Assembly (NCBI GenBank): GCA_026712715.1 | Contig: JAPOPW010000024.1 | Coordinates: 1-64,000, forward strand | DNA length: 64,000 nt | DNA from: Immundisolibacterales bacterium | GTDB taxonomy: Bacteria > Pseudomonadota > Gammaproteobacteria > HK1 | Direction: 5' to 3' | Shown here: positions 25,708 to 34,559 of the stretch, in pieces | Numbering within the stretch: the first letter of the stretch is position 1 | How the letters are laid out: each line of letters begins with the position of its first letter | Made by a program: the position numbers and the translations under genes | Notes under the pieces: model-generated | What the model saw: only the letters and a program-made list of their open reading frames with translations | Told to the model about the DNA's origin: nothing | Databases searched by the model: none

Positions 25708-26667
25708 GTGCCGCTGGCGAGGCCGCTCCTGGGATGGCTCGCGTTCGCGGTCGTGATGTGCCTCGTGCCGGTGTTCGTCTCGACGGGCACCGTCCGCATC
25801 CTCGTCTTCGCGAACTTCCTCGCGATCTTCGCGATGAGCTGGGACGTCATCTCCGGGCGCACGGGCTACATCAGCTTCGGCCACCCTTTCCTCATCGGCA
25901 TCGCGGGGTACACCACCGCCATGCTCACCTATCACCTCGATACGCCGCTGTGGCTCAGCATCCCGGCCGGGGTGTTCGCGACCCTGGTCGGGGGGACCCT
26001 GTTCCTTCTTCCCGCTCTGCGGATCCGCGGCACCTACTTCGCCCTCGTGACCCTGGCGTTCATGGAGCTCATGTACCAGTTGACCCAGGTCATCGCCCCG
26101 AAGGTCACCGGGGGCACCCGGGGACTGTCGGGCATCCCGACCATCGTCTCCGGGGCGATTCCGAACTACTACCTGACCTTCGGTCTCGTGTTCGCAATCG
26201 GACTCGGGCTGTGGTTCGTCCTTCGCACCCGGATCGGAGCCGCCCTCGCCGCGCTCCGGATGGACGAGGGGGCGGTCGCCGCCTCCGGGCTCAGCACGAT
26301 CCGCCTCAAGCTCTTCGCCTTCATGACGAGCGCGGCGGTGGCCGGCATCGGGGGCGCCTTCTACGTCCACTACCTCGGATCCATCGCCCCCCGCGGGCTC
26401 TTCGACATCAACTTCCTGTTCACGATTCTGGTCGCCGCGCTCCTCGGCGGCTCGTCGACCGTTGCGGGGCCGATCCTGGGGGCCTATTTCCTGACCTTCC
26501 TCCTCGAGTACCTGCGGCCGTACCTCCCCGGTCCCGAACGGTACGTCATCTACGGGATGATCGCGCTCGTCGTGTACGTGCTCGAGCCGCGCGGGCTTCA
26601 CGCCATCCTTCGCACCGGCGCGAGGCGGCTCGCGCCGCTGCTTGCAAGGCGACGGATCGCGCCGTGA
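25708..26667 (+). CDS. LivM-type ABC permease (319 aa)
   Basis: Second permease of the same importer. Features: ILVFANFLAIFAMSWDVISG, GYISFGHPFLIGIAGY, LRIRGTYFALVTLAF and ALAALRMDEGAVAASGL (coupling helix). GTG 25708 follows the LivH stop directly; an upstream frame start inside LivH has no support. The stop overlaps a GTG that begins a decayed copy of the next gene's start. Confidence 0.88.
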   Translation: MPLARPLLGWLAFAVVMCLVPVFVSTGTVRILVFANFLAIFAMSWDVISGRTGYISFGHPFLIGIAGYTTAMLTYHLDTPLWLSIPAGVFATLVGGTLFLLPALRIRGTYFALVTLAFMELMYQLTQVIAPKVTGGTRGLSGIPTIVSGAIPNYYLTFGLVFAIGLGLWFVLRTRIGAALAALRMDEGAVAASGLSTIRLKLFAFMTSAAVAGIGGAFYVHYLGSIAPRGLFDINFLFTILVAALLGGSSTVAGPILGAYFLTFLLEYLRPYLPGPERYVIYGMIALVVYVLEPRGLHAILRTGARRLAPLLARRRIAP

Positions 26668-26780
26668 CTCGGCTCTTCGAGCGTCGCGAAGTGACCGAAC
26701 GCCATCCCGGATGGGCCGTGCCGTGAATACGCTTCTCGAGCTTCGCGAGGTGACGAAGCGCTTCGGCGGACTGGTTGCGT
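26662..26780 (+). repeat. Tandem partial duplication of the LivG start region
   Basis: The roughly 58 bp beginning CGTGACTCGGCTCTTCGAGC at 26663 resemble the 58 bp beginning CGTGAATACGCTTCTCGAGC at 26722 (most positions agree). The first copy reads MTRLFERREVTERHPGWAVP and stops; the second reads VNTLLELREVTKRFGG and continues as the real ATPase. The offset is not a multiple of three. Confidence 0.7.
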
Positions 26781-27454
26781 TGGACGGTCTAAGCGTACAT
26801 GTCGACTCCGGCGAGTTCCTTGGCCTGATCGGACCGAACGGGGCTGGCAAGACCACGGCGTTCGGCGTCCTGACCGGTGAGCAGCGGCCCGACTCGGGGC
26901 GGGGGTACTTTCACGGCGACGACGTGACGAGGATGCCGACCCACCGGCGGGTGGCTCGGGGCATCGCCCGCACCTACCAGATCCCTCGCCCGTTCGGCGA
27001 GATGACGGTGCTCGACAACGTCCGGGTCGCCATGATGCCGGACAGCGTGCGGCGGCTCATCGCCGAGCGTCCGCCGGAGGGCGTCGACCGGGAACTTCTG
27101 CGGAGTGTCGGATTCGGGGAGCGGGAGGCCGCGATGTATCCGGACCAGCTATCGATGGGGGAGCTGCGCAAGCTCGAGCTCGCCCGCACGCTCGCCACCG
27201 AGCCCGAGGTGCTGCTGCTCGACGAGGTGTTCGCGGGCCTCACCCGGGGGGAGATAGCCCAGCTCTCGGCGCTCCTGGTCGCGGAACGCCGGAGCGGCAT
27301 GACCGCCATCATCGTGAGCCACGATCTTCGCTCCCTCGCACCGCTCGTGGACCGGGTCGTGGTGATGTCGTTCGGCGCGGTGATCGCCGAAGGCGCGTTC
27401 GAAGAGGTGCTGGACAACCCGCTTGTCCGGGAAGCCTACCTCGGGCAGGCTTGA
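26711..27454 (+). CDS. LivG-type ABC ATPase (about 247 aa)
   Basis: ATP-binding subunit with Walker A LIGPNGAGKTT, the family-typical IARTYQIPRPFGEMTVLDNV, a signature sequence variant LSMGELRKLELAR and Walker B VLLLDEVFAGL. It ends with the usual LVREAYLGQ. The start is either ATG 26711 or GTG 26723; homology of the first copy of the duplicated start favours GTG 26723, while ATG 26711 is the stronger codon. The C-loop reads LSMGE rather than LSGGQ, as in many LivG proteins of this subgroup (LSxGE). Confidence 0.9.
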   Translation: MGRAVNTLLELREVTKRFGGLVALDGLSVHVDSGEFLGLIGPNGAGKTTAFGVLTGEQRPDSGRGYFHGDDVTRMPTHRRVARGIARTYQIPRPFGEMTVLDNVRVAMMPDSVRRLIAERPPEGVDRELLRSVGFGEREAAMYPDQLSMGELRKLELARTLATEPEVLLLDEVFAGLTRGEIAQLSALLVAERRSGMTAIIVSHDLRSLAPLVDRVVVMSFGAVIAEGAFEEVLDNPLVREAYLGQA

Positions 27455-27486
27455 GCGAAGGGGCGAGGCGAGGCGGCGTTCGTCGG

Positions 27487-28191
27487 ATGGCATTCCTCGA
27501 GATCCGCAACCTCGACGCGTTCTACGGCCGTGCGCGGTCGCTTCACGGGGTCACCCTCGACGTGGAGGCGGGGCGGATCGCGGCGATCATCGGCCCGAAC
27601 GGGGCCGGCAAGTCCACCCTGCTCGACTCGATCCTCGGGCTCGTCCGCACGACCGGCGAGATTCGTCTCGACGGGGTCTCGCTCACCGGACGGAGCGCGA
27701 CCGAGATCGTGCGCCTCGGCGTCGGCTACGCGCCCGAGCGGGGACATCTCTTCCCGTTCATGGGGGTCCGGGACAATCTCCTCGTCGGCGCGCATACCGC
27801 TCCTCGCGATGCCGAGCGGAACCTGCGGAGGGTCTTCGATCTCTTCCCGGTGCTCGAGGAGCGCCAGAACCAGGAAACCGGGACGCAGAGCGGCGGCGAG
27901 CGCCAGATGGTCTCCCTCGGCCGGGCGCTCATGTCGAGCCCGCGTCTGCTCGTCGTCGACGAGCCGACCATCGGGCTCGCCCCCCGGGTCTGCCACGACA
28001 TCGCGGCCGCGCTTCGCCGGATGAACGAGGAGCTCGGCATCACGATCCTCATCACCGAGCAGAACGTCAACTTCGCCACCCACCTCGCCCGCGACGTCCT
28101 CGTCCTGGAGACCGGCGAGATTCGCCTGCGCGGCACGGCGGACGAGCTCATGAACAACCCTCACGTCCGCGAGGCGTACTTCGGGCACTGA
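27487..28191 (+). CDS. LivF-type ABC ATPase (234 aa)
   Basis: Second ATPase of the importer: IIGPNGAGKSTLLDSIL (Walker A), GVGYAPERGHLFPFMGVRDN (LivF-typical), SGGERQMVSLGRALM (signature) and LLVVDEPTIGLAP (Walker B), ending NNPHVREAYFGH. ATG 27487 fits the family N-terminus (FLEIRNLDAFYG); a TTG at 27451 overlapping the LivG stop would add 12 residues. With this gene the importer (binding protein, two permeases, two ATPases) is complete. Confidence 0.9.
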   Translation: MAFLEIRNLDAFYGRARSLHGVTLDVEAGRIAAIIGPNGAGKSTLLDSILGLVRTTGEIRLDGVSLTGRSATEIVRLGVGYAPERGHLFPFMGVRDNLLVGAHTAPRDAERNLRRVFDLFPVLEERQNQETGTQSGGERQMVSLGRALMSSPRLLVVDEPTIGLAPRVCHDIAAALRRMNEELGITILITEQNVNFATHLARDVLVLETGEIRLRGTADELMNNPHVREAYFGH

Positions 28192-28277
28192 GGGGCGGGG
28201 AGCGGGGCCGGGTACGTGGGTTCCGGCGCCCGCGCCGTGCTTTCGGGTGCGGCGGGATACCGGACGGGAGGAGAACC

Positions 28278-29939
28278 ATGTCCGACGACTACTATGACCT
28301 TGGAACGTACAGCCGGCCGATTGCCACGGGTTCGGAGGAGGCGCAAGCCTGGTTCGATCGCGGGCTCGCCTGGACTTACGGCTACCACCACGAAGAGGCG
28401 ATCGCGTGCTACCGCCGGGCGCTCGATGCGGACCCGGAGTGCGCGATGGCGTGGTGGGGTGTCGCATACGCGGCCGGGCCCAACTACAACAAGCCGTGGG
28501 AGGCGTTCGACGAGGAGGACGCGGCGCGCTCCCTCGCGACGGCGCACGAGGCGGTGGTCCGGGCAACGGAGTGCGCCCGGAACGCGACGGATGTGGAACG
28601 CGCGCTCATCGGGGCCCTCGAATACCGCTACCCCTCGCGCACCGCGGAGCCCGACATGGGCCCCTGGAACGACGAGTACGCGCAAGCGATGCGAGAGGTA
28701 TACGCGGAGCACGGGGACGATGCGGACGTCGCGACTCTGTTCGCGGAGGCGATCATGAACCGCACCCCGTGGGCGCTCTGGGACCTGAAGACCGGGGCGG
28801 TCGCGGAAGGGGCGGACACCACGGAGGCGATCGAAGTCCTCGAAGGGGCCATGCAGGAGCGCGACGCACGCGGCGACGAGCCGCATCCCGGGCTCCTCCA
28901 CATGTACCTCCACTTGATGGAGATGTCGCCCCACCCGGAACGGGCCCTCGCGGCCGGCGACCGGCTGCGGGGGCTCGTGCCGGACGCCGGTCACCTCCAG
29001 CACATGCCCACCCATATCGATGTGCTCTGCGGCGACTATCGCGCGGTGGTGGAGTCGAACCAGGCCGCCGTCGAGGCGGACCGCAAGTACCTGGCGAGGG
29101 AGGGCGCGGGGAACTTCTACTCTCTCTACCGCTGTCACGACTACCACTTCAAGATCTACGGGGCGATGTTCCTCGGGCAGTACCGTCCGGCCCTCGCCGC
29201 GGCCGAGGAGATGATCGAGACCCTCCCCGAAGACCTCCTCACCGTGTCCTCGCCGCCCATGGCGGACTGGCTGGAGGGCTTCGTTCCGATGAAGCAGCAC
29301 GTGCTCGTCCGCTTCGGGAGGTGGGAGGAGATCGTTGCACAGGAGCTTCCCCGAGACCGCGAGCTCTTCTCCGTCACCACCGCGATGATGCGCTACGCGA
29401 AGGCGGTGGCCCACGCGGTGCTGGGTGACGTCGACGCGGCGGACCGGGAGGCCGCGGCCTTCGACGAGGCGCTCGCCCGGGTCCCGGAGAGCCGCTATGT
29501 CTTCAACAACCGGTGCATCGACATCCTCGCGGTCGCGCAGGCGATGATGCGGGGCGAGATCGAGTACCGGCGCGGTCGCTTCGACGCCGCGTTCGATCGC
29601 ATGAGGACGGCCGTGGAGCTCGACGACAACCTGCCCTACGACGAGCCCTGGGGATGGATGCAGCCGGCGCGCCACGCCCTCGCCGCCCTCCTCCTCGAGC
29701 AGGACCGGGTCGAGGAGGCGGAGGCGGTGTACCGGGCAGACCTCGGCTACGACGACACCCTGAGCCGCGCCTGCCAGCACCCGGACAACGTGTGGAGCCT
29801 GCACGGGTACCACGAGTGCCTCGAGCGCCTCGGACGCGACGCGGAGGCGATCATCGTCAAGCAGCGTCTCGACCTCGCCCTCGCCCGCTCCGACGTGCCC
29901 ATCACCGCCTCGTGCTTCTGCCGCCTCTCGACCCGCTAG
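28278..29939 (+). CDS. TPR-repeat protein (553 aa)
   Basis: Soluble protein made of helical repeats of the tetratricopeptide type. The first repeat is clear (AQAWFDRGLAWTYGYHHEEA then ACYRRALDADPECAMAWWG); further ones lie around residues 220-330 and 400-520 (RVEEAEAVYRADLGY). Conserved His-rich segments (LLHMYLHLMEMSPHPERAL; HLQHMPTHIDV) suggest a specific binding or catalytic surface rather than a plain scaffold. No signal peptide. GGGAGGAGA precedes the ATG. It follows the importer on the same strand, 86 bp downstream. Similar proteins occur beside many transport operons, function unknown. Confidence 0.8.
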   Translation: MSDDYYDLGTYSRPIATGSEEAQAWFDRGLAWTYGYHHEEAIACYRRALDADPECAMAWWGVAYAAGPNYNKPWEAFDEEDAARSLATAHEAVVRATECARNATDVERALIGALEYRYPSRTAEPDMGPWNDEYAQAMREVYAEHGDDADVATLFAEAIMNRTPWALWDLKTGAVAEGADTTEAIEVLEGAMQERDARGDEPHPGLLHMYLHLMEMSPHPERALAAGDRLRGLVPDAGHLQHMPTHIDVLCGDYRAVVESNQAAVEADRKYLAREGAGNFYSLYRCHDYHFKIYGAMFLGQYRPALAAAEEMIETLPEDLLTVSSPPMADWLEGFVPMKQHVLVRFGRWEEIVAQELPRDRELFSVTTAMMRYAKAVAHAVLGDVDAADREAAAFDEALARVPESRYVFNNRCIDILAVAQAMMRGEIEYRRGRFDAAFDRMRTAVELDDNLPYDEPWGWMQPARHALAALLLEQDRVEEAEAVYRADLGYDDTLSRACQHPDNVWSLHGYHECLERLGRDAEAIIVKQRLDLALARSDVPITASCFCRLSTR

Positions 29940-30011
29940 CCGGCAGTCGCGAGTCCGCGGGACGGAATGGGTGCGGCGGGCCGTGCGCGTCCCGTCGCGT
30001 CGGGCGATCGC

Positions 30012-31598
30012 TCACGATTCCTCGGCCGAGAACGGATTGAAGTCCGCCTCGATCTTCGACAGCAGGAAGAAGACCTCCTCCACTGCGTTCGTAATCAGCA
30101 GGACGTTGATCATCTCGACTTTCCTCAGCGGCGAATCGAGGTCCAGGTAGTGGACGCGAATCTTGCGCATCAGCTCGCTACGGTCTCCGGTCAGTCGGCT
30201 CGCAAGGTGCCAGGACATGCCGTCGTTGGCATCCATCGCGTCCACCAGCGACAGGAACACGCTGTCGACGCCTTCGAGTATGCTCGTCCGAAACTCGTCG
30301 AGAGACGATCGGTCGGCAAGCTCGAGGAGGGCTTCGCACTTCGCGGCCAACGCGTCCTCCAGCCAGGAAAGCAGTTTCTGCCGATTGACGAGCGCGTTTC
30401 GATTCTCGACCCCTTGCATCGGGTGCAGCGTCTGGAGGTCGGAGAGGAATTCGTCGATCTCGGATAGCACGGTTCGGGACGCGCCTCGAAGCGGTTCCAC
30501 CCCTTTCCGCCGCCTGACCAGATCGAAGTACTGCGACAGCATCCTGAAAACGCGTCGCTGCTCCAGGTCGACCAGCACCAGTGACGTTTCGACGTCCACC
30601 GAGGCGTGGTCGTGAATGAACTGGGTACGCGACAACTCGTCGATTTCGGAGGTTGGCCACAACCTCTCGAGAACCCGGGCCGAAATCCCCAGCCCGGCAA
30701 GCATGAGGGGAAGGAGAAAGACGGCAAGCGTGAAGTACACGAGGGCCAATTGCTGGTCCAGGTCGAGGTCGAACGCAAGGATCCATGCCTTGATCGAGGG
30801 GACGCCGAGATAGATTTCGCAATAGAGCAACGGCACCGCCACGGCACAGATCAGCAGGTTGTAGATCACCATGTACATGACGGCCTGGCGGGAGCGCCCC
30901 GTCAGCTTGGCGGACAGCACGTAGAGGATCGCGCTCGAACCGATGAAGCTCCCGTAGATGGTGATGATTGCCTGGTCGATGGTGATGACCCCGACCGCTG
31001 CGAGGCTGATGCCGAAGATGGAGACCGCGCCCGAGGACTGCACGATGAACGTCAACAACGCCGCGACGAGAAAGGCGAAGATCAGGGAGTCCCCGCTCCC
31101 CTCCACCATGTCCCGGAACCATGGCTGCTCCGCGAGCGGCGCCGCGGCTTCCTTGAGGAGAACCAGGCCGAGAATGATCATGGCCCCGCCGAAGCAGGAA
31201 CCCGCGACGGGCCGGTATTTCGACAGTCTTTCGCTGACCAGCACCGCGCCGGCAATCCCGAGCGCATAGAGCGACGCCAACTTGATATCGAAGGTGACGA
31301 GCATGACCAGGGTCGTCACCCCGATGCCTCCGCCGAGAATCATGGCCAGCGCGCCCTCCGTCGAGACCAGCCTCGAGCGCAGGATGCTCACGACAATGAA
31401 CGTCAGGGCGGACATGCTCTGGGTGACGCCGCCGGCGAGCGTCCCCCAGAGCAGCGCCGAGTACCGGTTTGCGGTCCAGCGTTGCGCAATCTTTCGCAGC
31501 CGCCGGCTCGCCAGCTTCTTGAGGTTTTCCGTCAGCAGCCACATTCCGACGAAGAAAAGCCCAAGTCCGCCGGCGACTCCTCCAAGCAGCTCCGTCAT
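30012..31598 (-). CDS. Na/Pi-cotransporter family protein with PhoU-like tail (528 aa)
   Basis: Membrane protein of the NptA/YjbB type. Its N-terminal part (residues 1-320) has two repeated membrane modules (GGVAGGLGLFFVGMWLLTE; GGVTQSMSALTFIVVSIL; FIVQSSGAVSIFGISLAAVG), each with the QS motif that binds phosphate and sodium in this family. From about 340 on it is cytoplasmic and helical, like PhoU. It should export or import phosphate using a sodium gradient. It stands alone, convergent with the TPR gene, and a 270-bp spacer separates it from the gene upstream; nothing recognisable is in that spacer. Confidence 0.85.
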   Translation of the reverse strand: MTELLGGVAGGLGLFFVGMWLLTENLKKLASRRLRKIAQRWTANRYSALLWGTLAGGVTQSMSALTFIVVSILRSRLVSTEGALAMILGGGIGVTTLVMLVTFDIKLASLYALGIAGAVLVSERLSKYRPVAGSCFGGAMIILGLVLLKEAAAPLAEQPWFRDMVEGSGDSLIFAFLVAALLTFIVQSSGAVSIFGISLAAVGVITIDQAIITIYGSFIGSSAILYVLSAKLTGRSRQAVMYMVIYNLLICAVAVPLLYCEIYLGVPSIKAWILAFDLDLDQQLALVYFTLAVFLLPLMLAGLGISARVLERLWPTSEIDELSRTQFIHDHASVDVETSLVLVDLEQRRVFRMLSQYFDLVRRRKGVEPLRGASRTVLSEIDEFLSDLQTLHPMQGVENRNALVNRQKLLSWLEDALAAKCEALLELADRSSLDEFRTSILEGVDSVFLSLVDAMDANDGMSWHLASRLTGDRSELMRKIRVHYLDLDSPLRKVEMINVLLITNAVEEVFFLLSKIEADFNPFSAEES

Positions 31599-31868
31599 TG
31601 GACTCTCATTGGCCGGGACTCTCGTGCCGTCGATGCGGTCGAGGCCGCGGTCGTCGGCCTGGTTCGGTGCGGTCCGGAGCCGCGCCTCGGCGGGTATCGA
31701 GCGGTGACACCGCCACCTCGGGGCGGGTCACCGCCACGGACGGCCGGTTCCGCCCCCGCGGTCGAAGTCGCACGGAAGCCCGATGCCGCGAGCACGTTCA
31801 AGCGGGATTGCGCCTCCGGGCAGTGCCGGGTGCCGACTCGCCCGAATTCCGGGAACGCCGGCCGCGGA

Positions 31869-32684
31869 TCAGGCGTGGCGCTGGTCGACGGCCGCGCGGC
31901 GGGCGCCGGGCGGGGGCGGGGGCTCGGGCGGGCCGGCGAAGCACTGGGCGTTCGCCATCCACTCCGCCGCTACCGGCCCGGTCACGCAAAGGTCCGTGTC
32001 GGCGACGTTCCGGGTCTGGGCGACGACCTGGGCGAAGGCGACGGCCGGACCCACGATGCGGTTCTCGCCGTCATCCTCGCCGAACTCCCAGATTGCGCCG
32101 GACGGTGCGGTGAGCTCGAGGTGGGGCATCGGCCCCGGTGCGTCGCGCTCGCGCACCGCCCAGGTCCAGCCGTACGTGTTGATGCCGAGGAACACCACGT
32201 TGCGGATCCGGTCGTGCTCCTCGCGCTCGAGGCCGAAGAGGTCGAAGATTGCCTGCCCGTGGGACCAGGTCTCCATGAGCCGGGCGGTGATCGAAGAGCG
32301 TGCGGACATGTCCGGGCCGACCCAGGGGACCCGCTTCCGGGGGTCGACCGTCGCCCAGCGATCCGCCATCTCCCGGTAGAACCCGCGCCAGTCGTCGAGC
32401 AGCGCCGGTCCGCTCAAGTCCCCGACCATGCTCGCCTCGGCCGCGCCGCGCCCGACCGCGGCCGCCTTCTCGCGGAACCGGCGCCGGAGCGCCTGGAATT
32501 CGTCCGGGTCCGAGAGGGCGAGGTCCGCCCCCCGGTTCCAGAAGTGGAGATGACGGACGACGTCGTTCGCCGTCCAGTCCTTGAAGAGGGTAGGGCGCAT
32601 CCAGTCCGCGTTCGACCGCCCATCGAGGACCGCCGCGAGGGCGTCGCTCTCGTCCCGGAAGTCGTGTGCCTGTTCCATCGTCAT
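31869..32684 (-). CDS. TIGR03084/maleylpyruvate-isomerase-like metal-binding protein (about 271 aa)
   Basis: DinB-like four-helix protein with the N-terminal features of the mycothiol-dependent maleylpyruvate isomerase family: TLFKDWTANDVVRHLHFWNR and later RLMETWSHGQAIFDLFG, where His residues would hold a divalent metal. The C-terminal part from about residue 165 resembles TIGR03084 proteins (NTYGWTWAVRERDAPGP). The third in-frame ATG (32684) is chosen because GGAG lies 9 bases before it; the first ATG (32702) is part of that ribosome site. The end is Pro-rich. It follows the sugar-type permease gene at about 70 bp and may belong to that operon; reaction unknown. Confidence 0.75.
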   Translation of the reverse strand: MTMEQAHDFRDESDALAAVLDGRSNADWMRPTLFKDWTANDVVRHLHFWNRGADLALSDPDEFQALRRRFREKAAAVGRGAAEASMVGDLSGPALLDDWRGFYREMADRWATVDPRKRVPWVGPDMSARSSITARLMETWSHGQAIFDLFGLEREEHDRIRNVVFLGINTYGWTWAVRERDAPGPMPHLELTAPSGAIWEFGEDDGENRIVGPAVAFAQVVAQTRNVADTDLCVTGPVAAEWMANAQCFAGPPEPPPPPGARRAAVDQRHA

Positions 32685-32751
32685 TGCTTTCTCCATCCGC
32701 ATCGCGGACCCGCTTCCGCACCCCTTCGAAGGGAGGATTCACGAGGTCGAA

Positions 32752-33579
32752 TCAGCGCATCGCCCCGAACGTGAGACCGCGCAGCAGGTTGCGCTGGAAG
32801 AGCCACAGCAGCACCACCGGAGGGAGCGTGGCGAGGGTCGCCGCGGCGGTGATGTACCCCCAGAGGATCTGCTTTTCGGTGATGAACTTGGATATGCCGA
32901 CGGGCAGGGTCACCGCGACCCGACGGGTGAAGATGTTGGCCAGCAGGAACTCGTTCCACGCCAGGATGAAGCAGAAGACGGCGGTCGCGACCAGTCCCGG
33001 CTTGATGAGCGGCACGATCATCCGCCGCACGACGGCGAGGTTCCCGCAGCCGTCGAGCATGGCGCTCTCGTCGATCTCGCGCGGAATCTCGTCGATGAAC
33101 GACTTCAGCATCCACACCGCGAACGGCATGTTCAAGATGATGTAGAGCACCGGCAGGATGACGTAGGTGTCGATGAGCCGGAACTTCGCCGCGAGCACGA
33201 AGAGCGGGATCGCCCCGACGATGGGCGGGATCATGCGGATGCTGAGAAACCAGAACAGCAGGTCCTTTCCCCCCGTCCCGTAGCGCGACATGCTGAAGGC
33301 CGCCGGGAGCGCGAGGGCCAGCGTGATCAGCGCGTTGGCGCTCGCGGCGATGAGCGAGTTCACCGTCTGGCGAAGGAACTCGGTGTCCAGCAGCACCTTG
33401 GCGTAGTTTCCGAGGGTCGGGTCGAACAGCCACTTGGGCGGCATCGCGAACGCGTCCACCTGGGTCTTCAGCGAGGTCGCGATGATCCAGTAGAACGGAA
33501 ACATGAAGAACAGCAGGAACGCGGTGAGGACCGCGAGCCGCACCGCAAGTCCGAGGGGGGTGAGGCGGCCGTGGGTCAT
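32752..33579 (-). CDS. Carbohydrate-type ABC permease, MalG family (275 aa)
   Basis: Inner-membrane permease with six hydrophobic segments. The EAA coupling loop reads IPREIDESAMLDGCGNLAVV and ends with RRMIVPLIKPGL, diagnostic of the MalG/UgpE group. It overlaps the MalF-type gene by four bases (ATGA). It is the second channel subunit of the importer. Confidence 0.9.
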   Translation of the reverse strand: MTHGRLTPLGLAVRLAVLTAFLLFFMFPFYWIIATSLKTQVDAFAMPPKWLFDPTLGNYAKVLLDTEFLRQTVNSLIAASANALITLALALPAAFSMSRYGTGGKDLLFWFLSIRMIPPIVGAIPLFVLAAKFRLIDTYVILPVLYIILNMPFAVWMLKSFIDEIPREIDESAMLDGCGNLAVVRRMIVPLIKPGLVATAVFCFILAWNEFLLANIFTRRVAVTLPVGISKFITEKQILWGYITAAATLATLPPVVLLWLFQRNLLRGLTFGAMR

Positions 33580-34520
33580 GCGGGCGTCTGCCGCGACATG
33601 ATGCGGATGAGGGCGAGCGCGAGCACCGTGGCGACCGCGATCATGATGACCGAGAGCGCCGCCGCGTAGCCGAGCAGGTTCTCGAAGAACCCCTTGCGCC
33701 AGATGTTGTAGGCGAGGACGTTCGTGGCGCTGCCGGGGCCTCCCCGGGTCAGGACGTAGACGATGTCGAACAGCTTGAACGCGTCGAGGACCCGGAACAG
33801 CAGGGCAACGGTGAAGATTGGCGCGAGCAGGGGGAAGGTCACGTAGCGGAAGGTCTGGATGGCGGTCGCGCCGTCGATGACGGCCGCCTCGTGGGGTTCG
33901 CGGGGAAGCGACATGAGCCCCGCGTGGAGGATGAGGAAGGTGAACGGCGTCCACTGCCACACGTCGACCAGTACGAGGGACAGCAGGGCGTTGGTCTGGT
34001 CCCCGAGCCAGTTGACCCCCTCGAAGCCGATGCTCCGGAGCAAATGGTTCACGATCCCGAGGTCGTAGCCGAGCATGAACTTCCAGATGAGCCCGACCAC
34101 CACCGGGGAGACGAACACCGGAATCATGAACGGAAGCCGGAACCACCCGAACGCGCGGTGACGCGCGTCCAGCAGGAGCGCGAGGGTGAGCCCGAGCGCG
34201 AGCTGCAGACCGACGCTGAGCGCCATGTAGAGCGAGGTGACGCCGACCGAGTTCCAGAACTCGCCGTCACCGAAGATGTACGCGTAGGTGTCGACGCCGA
34301 CGAAGATGCGGGGAAGGGTGGGGAGGATCGGCCACTTGTGGAGGCTGATCCAGACCATGTATGCGAAGGGGTAGATGGTCAGCAGGAACAGCACCAGGAA
34401 CGCCGGTGCCACCAGCAGGAACGGATACGGCCGGCGCCGTATCCGTTCCCACGCCGAGGCGCCGCCTGCCCCGGTGGCGAGCCCGGATGTCTCGACCAAC
34501 TCGCGTCGCTCTCGGCGCAA
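33576..34520 (-). CDS. Carbohydrate-type ABC permease, MalF family (314 aa)
   Basis: Six-segment permease with the MalF/UgpA type EAA loop: LPREPHEAAVIDGATAIQTF followed by RYVTFPLLAPIF. The N-terminus before the first membrane segment (PYPFLLVAPAFLVLFLLTIY) is about 30 residues. TTG at 34520 is the only start in frame before the binding-protein stop; a TTG eight codons later is an alternative. It lies 39 bp behind the binding-protein gene. Confidence 0.88.
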   Translation of the reverse strand: MRRERRELVETSGLATGAGGASAWERIRRRPYPFLLVAPAFLVLFLLTIYPFAYMVWISLHKWPILPTLPRIFVGVDTYAYIFGDGEFWNSVGVTSLYMALSVGLQLALGLTLALLLDARHRAFGWFRLPFMIPVFVSPVVVGLIWKFMLGYDLGIVNHLLRSIGFEGVNWLGDQTNALLSLVLVDVWQWTPFTFLILHAGLMSLPREPHEAAVIDGATAIQTFRYVTFPLLAPIFTVALLFRVLDAFKLFDIVYVLTRGGPGSATNVLAYNIWRKGFFENLLGYAAALSVIMIAVATVLALALIRIMSRQTPA

Positions 34521-34559
34521 AGCCGGTGAGATGATTCCGGGCCCGCCCCCTCCGGGGTC

